DNA of 64,000 nt from Charina bottae (taxonomy: Eukaryota > Chordata > Lepidosauria > Squamata > Charinaidae): contig JALMGJ010000003.1 in assembly GCA_023362775.1 (NCBI GenBank), positions 49,776,416 to 49,840,415 on the forward strand, read 5' to 3'. The position numbers were made by a program, and so were the translations under genes. This document shows, in pieces, positions 20,495-31,298 of this stretch. Under the pieces are notes generated by a model. That model was not told the origin of the DNA and did no database searches. It worked only from the letters and a program-made list of their open reading frames with translations. Each line of letters begins with the position of its first letter. The first letter of the stretch is position 1.

Positions 20495-23400
20495 TTTTAT
20501 TGTTTGAGGTTTCTATCAGACCTGTGCATTGATTCTGCAGAATCCCTGGGCACCTCTACTTTTCACTTATATAATAAAATCAAGAAGAAAGGAAGAGGCA
20601 GGTCACAGCAAGAAAAGAATTGGTTTACTGTTTATTCTATGAAGCATTCCAAAATAAACAGGAGTTGGCTATGTGTCAGAATATCTGGAAAAGTGATTGG
20701 AGCCACAGTTGGCTGAGGTTTTCAATAAGGCCTCCTCCTTAACCCAGTAAATAACATCTCTGCCATTGGTGGAATATGTAATAAAGTCAGGCTAGCAGAT
20801 TTTAAAGAACAGGCAGACTATTCTTTAAAAGGCTAAATAGGGCTTATTTTTTCAGGTACAGAATTGAGACCAATTTATATGTATCTGGATATCCTGTAAG
20901 AGAAATTGCTGGATTTCTTGCAATGAAACCCCTAGAATCTGTGATATAACTGTGTAGCAAAGCAGCCTGTATCTTTAGGAGATGAGGAAAGGGACAGACA
21001 GAAACCCATTTGCCTGCTCAGAAAGTAAATTAAAAAAACACAGTAAAGGAGGAAAGATCAAAGAGGTAAACAAGTAGGAAATAAATAAAGGAATATATAA
21101 ACAAACTAATCACTTGAAATGGTAATAGGGCCTGAACTGTAAGTGAAAAGACTTCACTTGATTCATATAATATGTAGTAAATCTCTTGTTTTTGCTTTAA
21201 AGATTGAAATCCTATAGCCATTTACTACTATAATTCAGGCCCTGTTGAATTATACTTCTGAGTAGATGTGTAAAATGGCAAAGTGGTTTTAAGTAGTATT
21301 TTCTCCAAATTTCAGTAAGTGGGCATCTTAAAGAGTTTATTCAACAACAATACTTCATTGTTCAGTTTTAGTGCTCCTAGCATGCAAGCTGAGAATACTA
21401 TCCTGAACTATCCTGTATTAACAGCAATTGTCTTTCACTTTTGCAAAGCCTCCCCAAGGATATTATGACATGTGTATCTGTGCCATAGGAAAAGCTCAAA
21501 CTAATCAACTATGTGTGCCAAATTGTGTTTTTGGCAGAGGCGCTTGAAAAGATTTTTGAAAAATACCAACCTTTAGCCTTATCTACTGAGTCAGCGTGGC
21601 TCTGGACAGCTAAATTTGACAGCCTGAGAGCACAGGCAGTCTGAGGAATAGCAGATTGGGGCTTCCTTTCCACTGCCATTAAAAGAGTTGTCATTTGTGT
21701 TATAATGATGGGTTGGGATGTAGCCCAAGCATTAGCTTATTTTTTAGTTTTTGTAAGACTGTTCTAAAGGCCAATCTACATCATAGGCGGTTTGAGAAGA
21801 CATGGATCCTTATAGTGAGTTTGCTTGTGGTAAAGCATCAGATGTGCTATTTCTTTCTCCTAATTCATTACTCCATAGGGACCAACAGAACTTTCAGATG
21901 AAGACTCTCATGCATTGTAAGCATGTTAGAAGCTAGCCTGGCTTTCCTTCCATTCCAGACACCTCTTCAGAGAGTGAAGTTCACACAAGATCCTTTTCAG
22001 ATCAGTTAAAGACACAGTGGATAAATTTGCATGATCTTGGCTAATGTAAACTTTAACTAGATGTTGGGGGGGACTTAGCATGTTGTAGAAACTGACATTT
22101 TATGCTTAAAATCATTGTGTGAACCCAGACAACCACAGCCACAGAGTAGCGGCTACTTATACTTAGCCTATGCTTGGATGTTAAGCTAAGATGAAATTCT
22201 TCAGATTTCTAGCTTAGCATGAATGAACAGTGTAATGCTGCATTGCTGCTCAGTTCCTGCCAGCAGAAACTTCTGAACCAGGCCAGATGGTATGGCTCCC
22301 ACAGGCCCTCCCAAAGGTATTGCCAATTTGTAATTTTTAATGTGACAAAAGAGACAAATGTTAGGTACATTTATGCCCTGAAATTAAATTGAACCAAATG
22401 TTTATCCTGTTTCTGCCTCCATTTTGGAGTATAGCCCTCTCGTTCCCATTCCCAGCTTTTACATTCTCCCAAATTGTGAAAACTGTGTCCACTTATAGTC
22501 ACGTCCCCTCAAATGTTGCTCATCCTGGTTTAGTGGGACATTCAAACTGGTGAACTGTTCTCCCTCTCTCTAACCCCGCCCTCCACAAACACACATCGTA
22601 ATACACACATAGGACCCTTCTCACAGTTGCCAAATGAGAGCTGGGCAGTGGGCAAGTTAATCTGGAATTAATGTGGTTACTTCCTGCAGATTCCATATTT
22701 TTAAAAATTTGTTATATATATTTTTGGGTGGGAGGGTTCATCTACTTTTTTCATCTGAGTCCTCTTAAACTAGATTGCATTTTGTTATAATATGCCTGAT
22801 AAACTGCATAAATTTATTTAAACTTTGATCTCTGCACAGCAGAGTACTTTTACCATCCTGAAAAATACCAATAAACATTCTCAGTTTTCCAAAAAATTTG
22901 ACACTGGTTTGTTTGCCAGTTATCACCTTGGAAATCAGCACTGATAGTGAAAGCTTCCTCCCTGCCAAAAGGCAAAATTGTTTGCTTTTTGAATTAGATC
23001 TCAGATGAAGTTTGTTATTTTGAGCATGGCTTTGGCAGCACTACTTTCTCCTTTCGGGATGTGATGGAGAGGGAGACTTTGAGTTCTTTGCACAAAGTTT
23101 GCATTTCAGCAGCAAGGCCACACAATTAATATACAGCATCTAACTCCGTTGGTAACCCACCATTTTATATGGTATCGTTTCCAGCCAAATCAGGCTGGAT
23201 CTTCTGCCTTATGTTCAGGAGTTACTCCTTGCTTTCTTCTCAGATCTTGTTTTTTATTTGTGTTGTGTTTCCCAAACAATATGAACCATAACAAGGAGGG
23301 AGGATCTGGGTCATAGAAAACAGAGGGCAGGGAGAGTGAGAGGGACTTTCTGCACCTCAGTTTTATAGGCCTCCACTTTTTTCATAACTAATAGATACTA

Positions 23401-23556
23401 ATAAATCATATTCTGAACACACGAGAATTCTGGCTAAAACTGCCTCTGTATAGAGGACTTAAGAATCAGATAAATGTGTTCACTCAATATGGTGAGATCC
23501 CTGCCCAAATAAAATGGCTGAATTAACTCCAGTTTCTAGTTCTGGCTTTTATTAAT
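20495..23556. other. Unassigned sequence
   Basis: About 3 kb without a credible frame or recognised repeat. It is AT-rich with ordinary low-complexity runs. Confidence 0.35.
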
Positions 23557-23569
23557 GAAGCAGAGAGGA
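23557..23569 (+). repeat. 13-bp TSD of PLE palindrome, left
   Basis: GAAGCAGAGAGGA, repeated exactly at 23757-23769. Confidence 0.85.
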
Positions 23570-23756
23570 CTGTAGCTTGAATCATGTCAACTGGATTTCT
23601 ATTTTCTCAGTGGAAACGTTTCGCTCCTTATCCAAGGATAAGGATAATGCTCCTTGGATAAGGAGCGAAACGTTTCTACTAAGAAAATAGAAATCCAGTT
23701 GACATGATTCAAGCTACAGACAATTCCACCTGGATGACTGAGAACCTTCATAGACA
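23570..23756. mobile_element. Palindromic Penelope-like insertion, 187 bp
   Basis: Two inverted copies of the PLE 3' terminal segment joined head to head. The left arm (23570-23638) begins CTGTAGCTTGAATCATG. The right arm (about 23648-23756) is the reverse complement and extends to the true PLE 3' end, CTTCATAGAC. About 10 nt (around GATAAGGATAATG) separate the arms. A perfect 13-bp TSD flanks the pair, so both copies came in as one insertion. The arms differ from each other at only a few bases. Confidence 0.88.
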
Positions 23757-23769
23757 GAAGCAGAGAGGA
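23757..23769 (+). repeat. 13-bp TSD of PLE palindrome, right
   Basis: GAAGCAGAGAGGA, pair of 23557-23569. Confidence 0.85.
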
Positions 23770-23855
23770 GTCAGAAAGGGTCAGTTGCTTGTTGAAATAA
23801 AACAATCAGGCTTAGCTAACTAATCAGGAAGTTCACTTTTTGAGGAGATTTATAG

Positions 23856-24053
23856 CAGGGTTCTTCAAACTGTTCCGTAGAACCCTAGGGTTCTGTGAGG
23901 ATTTGATGGGGTTCCGTGAGAGACAAAAGGGGAAAAAAAGTTCACTCAAATGCAGCTCGTTTTCTATCCCTAGAGGTTTTCCTCTCGAGCAGAGCTTCCA
24001 GGAAATTTTTTAACTAACAGGTTCCACAGCCTGAAAAAGGTTGAAATCCCTTG
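23856..24053. mobile_element. Small non-autonomous hAT element
   Basis: Left end CAGGGTTCTTCAAACTG, right end GGTTGAAATCCCTTG, an imperfect inverted pair. Flanks ATTTATAG (23848-23855) and ATTTAGAG (24054-24061) match at 7 of 8. The internal phrase GAACCCTAGGGTTCTG links it to the split hAT at 12251. About 198 bp, non-coding. Confidence 0.75.
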
Positions 24054-24061
24054 ATTTAGAG

Positions 24062-25316
24062 GAAGAGAGCCTTCTGGGACTTCACAACCTGGTTAAACCT
24101 TTTCTCTTGGAGCCAGCTGCATGACGACAAATTAGGTTTCACCCAACAGGAGATTTTCTAAAGTGGAGTATGGTGGGAGTGAATTTCTAGGGAGGAACAT
24201 TCAAATGGACCATTCAGGTGTTTTTCAGGTAACTCCTGGGGAATCTGTTTAACACAAGGCTAGTCTTAGGAGAGGTTTTTCATATAGATGTTGGTCTAGC
24301 TATGTCCCGTCATGTGTCTTATTTACAGATATTATCTCACCAGGGTAGGGGGGAGTTGGGTTGGTCACACCAGGTCAACACAGCCCAGTATTATTTCCTA
24401 TCACTGACAACTGCTTTTCAGGTTTTCAGATGGACATCTCTCTCTAATCCTTTTAACTGGGGATAGCAAAGACTGAATCTTGAATCAGCCATATGCAAGC
24501 TGCATGTTTTACCTCTACCCTTCTCAAACTGCCCTATTTGGCAAATATGCTATTGGGTGAAGCCCACCCTCACCCCTCACTCCCACACACACATAAACTT
24601 CATAATGCAAACTAAGCTAAATCTTGCTTTACTTTGTGGAATAAATGTATGCCTTTCTATGAAACGTCCCAGGTCCAGTCTTTGCTATCTCTGGATAGGG
24701 GTCCTGTTTAACATCTTGGCGTTACTGCTGGTCAGTGTAAGACAGGAGTGGGCAAGCAGAAATAGAACTAGTGTTCCTGAGCCACTGATTCACCCCAGAA
24801 AATAGTTCTCTCCAATTTAAAAAGATTCAGCAATCCTATACCTTTATTTATCCTTGATTTAGTTCCTGACCTGGCCTACTCTTTTATCCCCTTCCTGCAA
24901 TAAAACATCACTTTTGGGCAGCTGCAGTGTAGTGTTTTGATGTGTCTCATTTTGACTTTTTGGACTACATAGGCAGTAGACAATATATTTGGAGCCTGGA
25001 TTGGACCTGAATGAACAGATGGAAATAACAGATTGCTGAAAATGGGTTGCAGGAGGACAGCAGGTAGTGGACACAGAATCAGAGCTAAGACCTTGCAGAC
25101 CATGGACAGCTCCACGGGCAGAAGGCATTACCTTGTTATCTGGATTTGTGAGATAACACTTCACTTTCTAGCCCCAATTGATTGTGTAATTCACTCCTAT
25201 CAACCCCTTCCTTCCTAATCAGATTGCCTTGGCTTTTTGTCTCATTGCGGAGGATTTAGTTCAGTAGAAGAGTGTATTTTTGCATGCTGCAGCATCATGG
25301 TTATTGCTTCTGTATT
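24062..25316. other. Unassigned sequence
   Basis: No gene or recognised repeat. The overlapping frames at 24859-25218 run on both strands and are not family-like. Confidence 0.35.
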
Positions 25317-25439
25317 TCTGGAGGTGACAGACTCAACCATGGGGGAGCTGGGGATGGTGACGGCCGACAGGAAGCTCTGGCGTGGGCTGGTCCATGAAGT
25401 CACGAAGAGTCGGAAGCGACTGAACGAATAAACAACAAA
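25317..25439 (+). mobile_element. BovB LINE 3' end, extremely 5'-truncated
   Basis: About 120 bp encoding the last ~37 residues of a BovB ORF: ...MGELGMVTADRKLWRGLVHE then VTKSRKRLNE and stop, followed by the AATAAACAACAAA tail. Differs from 51658-51781 at one base over the shared part. ATTTC occurs at both junctions and may be a short TSD. Confidence 0.85.
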
Positions 25440-25567
25440 TTTCGAGGTAGGGCTGGGAAGGAATTCTTTGTAAAGAAAGGCACTGATGATTAGCATTGAA
25501 AATATTGGACTCCATGGACCAATGGCCTGAGACATGCTCAGGGAGCTTCATATTTACTGTACCTGAA

Positions 25568-26110
25568 GGGTAACCTGAGGGACCGCCTCACCCCCATTAC
25601 ATCGACTCGTCCCACCTGGTCTGGCAGAGAGGGCATGTTACGGACCCTGTCCATGAGAGATTGTCGATTGGCAGGGTCCAGGAAGAGGGCCTTCTCTGCC
25701 ATAGCCCCTGCCCTCTGGAATAAATTACCCCCAGAGGTAAGGCAGGCCCCCACTCTCCTGGCCTTCTGAAAGGGGCTCAAAACTTGGCCATGCCACCTCG
25801 CTTGGGGTGGGAGGGGGGATAGTCTGTCATGGGGGTGGTTGGCACCTTGATGCGGCCCTGGGGAATTTTATCACCATCTTGGGTTTTACATCTCATATTT
25901 TATATTTTAGTGTCTTTTGTATATTCGTATATTTATACTTTATAGTGTATCTTTTTAATGATATTTTCATTCATTCATTGGCGATCACTCGTAGCCGAGT
26001 AATTTTATTCTTTTATTGTTTTAATTCGCTTGTAAACCACCCAGAGTCGTTTGTAACGAGATGGGCGGTGAAGAAATGCGATAAATATTTATTTATTTAT
26101 TTATTTATTT
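25568..26110 (+). mobile_element. L2 LINE 3' end with ORF2 C terminus and tail
   Basis: The + strand reads YLRDRLTPITSTRPTWSGRE, GMLRTLSMRDCRLAGSRKRA, FSAIAPALWNKLPPEVRQAP, then a stop inside the last helix. A ~250-bp 3' UTR follows, then the tail hairpin CCACCCAGAGTCGTTTGTAA...GAGATGGGCGG and (ATTT)n. It is the best preserved L2 3' end here. A tiny foreign LINE tail interrupts the UTR at 25964-26001. Confidence 0.88.
25964..26001 (-). mobile_element. Ultra-short LINE tail insertion
   Basis: Reads (CATT)3 then GGCGATCACTCGTAGCCGAG TAA. Its reverse complement is the 3' terminus of the LINE at 33532-35328 (35302-35328: TTACTCGGCTACGAGTGATC, GCCAATGA). Only ~35 bp of LINE sequence plus tail units are present. 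Flanking ATTTT on both sides suggests a short duplication. Confidence 0.7.
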
Positions 26111-26125
26111 ATTTCCACACTTGAG

Positions 26126-28030
26126 AAGATCTGCTGCGCCCATCAGCTGTGTCCTTCACCCAGCTCATTGTTTTCCCAGTATCCTGTTGCTACATCAGCT
26201 TTAACAAAACAAAAACTCATCCTCTGCTTCTGAAAGTAGTTACCCTCCCTAACCAGTCTAAGTTATATAACAAATATGAGAGTTACATTGCAGATTCAGT
26301 CACAGTTTGCTACACGATAAGAGTGTAAAGGCAGCTAAGAAGGAATTGCTTTGTACGCCCCCACTGACCTTAATTGTAATGTGCAGAATCATGATCTGGT
26401 TATGCAGATGAGGCAAAAGTAAATATAAACACTAGAAAAAGCATTCTCCCTCCCTCACCCCTCTAAATTGGAAGTATTTTTATATTCCCAATATTTTTAA
26501 TCATTAGATTATCATCATTGCAGGTACGATCTGTTACCATCATTGCAGACTAGAGGTGTTACAGCAGGTTCCTGGGACAAATGTATTGTTCAATATTATT
26601 CTAAAATTCTCAAGCTTTTGATGAAGCACAATGGCCCCAATCACTCCTCAAAGAGGCCCGTTGTAAGACCTAATAAGATCACATAAAAGAATCGTGCACA
26701 AGGTGTACATTAGACACACCCAAACCAGAAAGTGTCTGTTTTTTATTGTGGCTGGCATAAATTTGATAAATAAATTAAGGAGTGCACCTTGGCCCCCAAG
26801 ATTACATAGCACAACTGCCTTTCCCAACACTCTAAGAATAGAGAAGTTTTCACCTCATAATAGTATTGCATATGCACATTTCACAGGAAAGAGTTTTGCT
26901 GAAGAAAAAAATAACAGTCAAGAAGAGAGACAGAAGAAATGTATAGACCATTTCTAGGAAGGTGAGTTTCTTATTTCTTTATATTGTCCAAGCTTTCACT
27001 TGGGGAGAACATTAATTGTGGACTGTTCTCTAGCTCAAGTGAGGGACTTATGGCCTTCTTGATAAGGTTGGACTTCAGCTTCCAAACCATTGGCCCTGCT
27101 GGATGAGACTGACAGAAGCTAGGGCCTAACAACACCTGGAAGGTCACATGCTGAACTACTCTAACAAATTATGATTTACTCTGCTACCTTGTATGAAGTT
27201 TAGAATAGATTCAAGTAAAAAAAAAAAACAAGCAAAAACCAGTTTGCTACTTTGCAGACAGCATCCTTTATAATCTGAACTGGAAAATAAAACAGGATGA
27301 AGCATAGATGTAAAATAAAGTAGCCATAACAAATTATCTGAAGGATAGAAAGGAAGCAGTTGCTTGGCCCTCTAAAACCTATCACCAACTTCCTTTCCTC
27401 AGCTGAGAACGAAACTTGCCCTGTCGGATGCCAACCAGGCTGTAACTTGTTTTGCTGTGCATGTTACTATGCAACAAAGCTGTTTTTACTTATTTGCTTC
27501 CCTTGGGCTGTTTCACAACCCTTAGTAACATATGCTGCTCTTTCTCTCCCCCCCCCCCCATCTAAACATCTGATTTGCATTTTTGAGTTTGAGATCCCTT
27601 TTTGCACACTGTGTGATTAGCTTTCCAGTATATCATCTGCACATTCTGTAGGAGATAAGAACAGCCCAGCCTCCTTATTAAGGTTCCTTAAGGGCAGCAG
27701 ATGTAAATTTCCACACTAAAGACCGTCTTCCATAAACAATAAGTTCAGAAGGAAGAGTATTGGTCCTTGTTAATGACAGACCTGTGATGACCAGCCTTGC
27801 AAACAGAGCTTTCTGGAATCTCAGTCTAAGAGCAAGGACTGGTCCATCATAAACACTACTAAACTAAAATTAGTAATTCCAGGAGATGGAGTTTATGTTA
27901 GACACAGCACATTTTGATTCATATGTAAAGACAGAAACTATTAAGACTGATTAAGGTTCATCTGCTAAAGTTTCAGAACACACACTAAAATACAATGTTT
28001 CAGTACTTACATAATGGATATTGCTCTCCA
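26126..28030. other. Mostly unassigned, with a MITE remnant
   Basis: No gene. A degraded palindromic hAT-like MITE is visible at 27060-27155 (TTGGACTTCAGCTTCCAAAC ... AACAACACCTGGAAGGTC). A 10-C run lies at 27550. Confidence 0.4.
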
Positions 28031-28049
28031 CTTTCATGGTTCTCTATCC

Positions 28050-28700
28050 TATTATCCCCAGATACTCATGGTCACTCATGCCCTAGTCACCTCCCGAGTG
28101 GACTACTGTAATGCGCTCTGCATGGGGCTGCCCTTGAAGAGTATTCATAAGCTTCAGCTGGTGTAAAATGCGGCAGTGCAGGGAGTTATGTGTGCTCCTA
28201 GAACAGCACATGTTACACCTCTGCTCCACGAGTTGCATTGGTTGCCAGTTTGCTCCTGGGCCCAATTCATGGGGCCGGGTTATTTGAGGGACCACCTCTT
28301 CCTGATTACATCTGCCCATCCCATCTGGTAGAAGGAGTATGTTGCGGATCCCGTCTGCTAAGGAGTTACATCTGGCAGGACCCAGGAGATGGGCCTTTCT
28401 GCCATGGCATCCGCCCTGTGCAAAATCATTCCCCCCGAAAGTGAGACTGGCCCCATCCTTGGCAGCCTTCTGAAAGTCCCTCAGAAAGTGGCTTTGTCAA
28501 CAGGCTTGAGGTTCTCAAGGCAATGAGAATTGCTGAGATTGCTATACTGCTTGTAACATTGAAGATGCTCTCTTTTAGTCTTTTTAAATAGTATTGATGC
28601 TTTTTATTGTGGAATGCTTGTTTTTTATTGTATACTGCTCATAGTCACATACACAATTCCCTTAATGTATATTCAGCATATGGGATGAATAAATAAGAGG
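28050..28700 (+). mobile_element. L2 LINE 3' part
   Basis: The + strand gives [20 protein letters not shown], then LQLV*NAAVQGVMCAPRTAH, VTPLLHELHWLPVC, then diverged YLRDHLFLITS-like text and a UTR ending ATGGGATGAATAAATAAG. The conserved VDYCNAL and LHWLPV phrases mark the L2 ORF2 C-terminal half. Internal stops and frame changes: dead. Confidence 0.8.
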
Positions 28701-29417
28701 AGAGTATAGAGCCCTGTCACACCCCTTTGCCATCCTGGAGCCAGTCTATTTCACCATGTTCTGTCCATACTGTGGCTGACCAGTATATAAGTTTCTCATG
28801 TGGACAATGAGATGTTCTGGGATTCCCATTTCTCTGAGCAGTTACACCATACTGTCTTCTGAAATATTGCCAGAATTCCTGGAATGCACCTTGCCAGTCG
28901 TCCCATGGCCTCATTTGCATCTCTTAAAAAAAAGATACTAGTATTTTAATCTTTATCGTTAGGCTTGTCCTGCAGCGCTGGCTGAATTCTCATGCAGTTA
29001 AAGTTTAACTGTTTATACCGTGTTTCACTTGTCTGTCTGTCTCTCTCTGTGTGTATATTGCTGTATTTGTAACTTATTCCATAAAAAAGTGTTTCAAAAA
29101 TATTAAAATACGCTCATGCACAATAGGTAAATAAGAAATTACCCCAACCTATATTTACTTCAACTATAATCTTGGCAGTCTGTAGATTGCTTAATCCCAC
29201 TGACCCCAGCCAGGCTTCATCACTGTTTCAGATAAGTATGGGAAGAGATTTGTTTTTCCTTCCTTCTGACTTTTAATAGTCTTGATAATGTCGGGGAAAA
29301 AATGATGTTCACTTCTTAATTATTTTCTGTATTTGTATTTCTGTATAATGTGATGTGCATACCGCTTCAAGTATCTGTTAGGCAGAAGGGGAATCCATAA
29401 GGTAAATAAATAAAGGT
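28701..29417. other. Unassigned sequence
   Basis: 28720-28920 (-) reads WSATVWTEHGEIDWLQDGKG in places, a possible diverged RTE/BovB scrap. Otherwise nothing. Confidence 0.3.
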
Positions 29418-29429
29418 ACATAGGACTCA
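29418..29429 (+). repeat. 12-bp TSD of BovB copy, left
   Basis: ACATAGGACTCA, repeated at 29665-29676. Confidence 0.85.
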
Positions 29430-29664
29430 ATTCTGAGAGTGCCTTGGACTGCAAGAAGATCAAACCAGTCCATACTCTAGGAGATAAAGCCAGACTGCTC
29501 ACTTGAGGGAATGATATTAAAGGCAAAACTGAAGTACTTTGGCCACATAATGAGAAGACAGGATACCCTGGAGAAGATGCTGATGCTAGGGAAAGTGGAA
29601 GGCAAAAGGAAGAGGGGCCGACCAAGGGCAAGATGGATGGATGACTGAACGAACAAACAACACA
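29430..29664 (+). mobile_element. BovB LINE 3' fragment with internal deletion
   Basis: 235-bp insertion between perfect 12-bp duplications. It reads SLEGMILKAKLKYFGH-like text (frame disturbed), clearly GHIMRRQDTLEKMLMLGKVE and GKRKRGRPRARWMD, then jumps directly to the terminal ACTGAACGAACAAACAACAC tail. The coding stretch between RWMD and the terminal RKRLNE (present at 25317) is missing. Confidence 0.85.
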
Positions 29665-29676
29665 ACATAGGACTCA
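29665..29676 (+). repeat. 12-bp TSD of BovB copy, right
   Basis: ACATAGGACTCA. Confidence 0.85.
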
Positions 29677-30977
29677 GGAGTACTAACCAAATCAATCTGT
29701 CTCTTTGGATCAGCCTTCCCGTTGATTTTTCCTTTAACCCCTTAAATGAATAAGGAAGATAAAGCATTTTATAATACTGAAAAGAATACCAATGTTTTAA
29801 GAATGGAGTATATTTTCACTGTCTTATGGTCTTATAAAGAGAAGCTTCTTTGCTGGAACACCCAATTCAATGCTTCTCCAGTACTTTGTTCCTATCCATT
29901 TGGGTAGGTTCCATATCAAAAGAAAAACATGCCCATGCTTTTTTTATGCTCCAGAGATACTTAGATGACCATCTCAGAGAACAGATTGAGACACAACTCC
30001 TGAGCCTTTGGTCCAATTCAGGATGGTAGACCTTACCTTCAGTACTTAAAGGTAATTTCTCAGCCACACACCTACTTTATTGCATTTGTTTCTCTTGCTG
30101 GTGTCTGACATCATCAATAACCTGTAAGACACCATGGAAAGAATTGTTGCTGAATCCTGATGCCTCTCAGTTTCTACCAAACAGCCCAATGAGATCAGGT
30201 GAGAAACACTTAATCACTGTTTCCCTTGCAATTGTACCTAGCTGCTCCCTAATAACTGATCAATTTTGAAGGACAAGAGATATGGGAGTTACAAAACTGA
30301 GAGAGAGGAGAGTAAAGGAATAAAAGCAGGGAGACAGACATGGAAGTTTAACTCAAGGGCAGAAATTGGTTAAATGAATGTTGTCCTTAGATTAATTTCA
30401 AATCCTAGTTGAGACCCCTGGTAAAGACCATCGAACCCTGCCTGTAGTCTGCTGCTTGGAGGAAAGAAGAGAGGATGTAAAAAAAAAAAAAGGGGGGGGG
30501 AGAAGAATTAAAGGAAGAATGGATGGCCCCACCCACTTTTCCTGTGGCCCCACCCAGTGCTTCTTTCAGTTCCATCTTCCTTGCAGCTCCCAACAGATCC
30601 CCCCTGAGGGAATGCAGTCCTCAACAGAGTGTGGAAGTTAAACTTGGTACAAGCAAGTTTTTCCATTCCATTCATATTCTGAGATGCCTGGTTTGAACTT
30701 CTGCTGGGCAAATGAAAGGGGTAGCTTGTTCTTGAGAAGAAGAAAAAACCAAATGAAAGGACTTGAAAATACTGTTCAAACAAGTTTTCAGTTTTCAGCC
30801 AAACCCATTGTCCGTACATAGTTTGGGGCATTTTTCCCCCCAGTATCCACCCATGTCTGTCTGAAGCTTGAGAGGTATGTTGCTGGCACAACGTAAAAGT
30901 GTTTGCAACAGGGCTAGGTTACTAATTGCTAGGTTTGGAAAAGCAAAGCTAGGGCTCTCTGACATGCATGTGAGCAT

Positions 30978-30979
<2 letters not shown>
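29677..30979. other. Unassigned sequence
   Basis: No gene or element recognised. Contains an A12/G9 run at 30480-30500. Confidence 0.35.

Positions 30980-31047
<68 letters not shown>
30980..31047. repeat. (CT)n microsatellite
   Basis: About 33 CT units, directly upstream of the reversed SINE. Confidence 0.97.
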
Positions 31048-31050
<3 letters not shown>

Positions 31051-31053
<3 letters not shown>

Positions 31054-31281
31054 GTAAAGGTTCCCCTGCACAGTCGTGTCCGACTCTAGGGGCTGGTGCT
31101 CATCTCCATTTGTTAGCCAAAGAGCCAGCGTTGTCCGAAGATGCTTCCGCGGTTATGTGGCCGGCATGATGCACGCGGAACACTGTTACCTTCCCACGGA
31201 AGTGGTGCCTATTTATCTACTTGCATTTGCATGCTTTCGAATTGCTAGGTTGGCAAGAGCTGGGGCAAGTGCGGGAGCACA
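31051..31281 (-). mobile_element. tRNA-derived SINE, reversed, head lost
   Basis: Begins with the inverse of the tail (AAAGGTAAAGGTTCCCCTGC, then ACAGTCGTGTCCGACTCTAG) and runs through the body to GCAAGAGCTGGGGCAAGTGC. The tRNA head is replaced by a (CA)n run. Sandwiched between (CT)n and (CA)n. Confidence 0.85.
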
Positions 31282-31298
31282 CACACACACACACACAC
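31279..31298. repeat. (CA)n microsatellite
   Basis: 10 CA units at the truncated SINE head. Confidence 0.9.
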
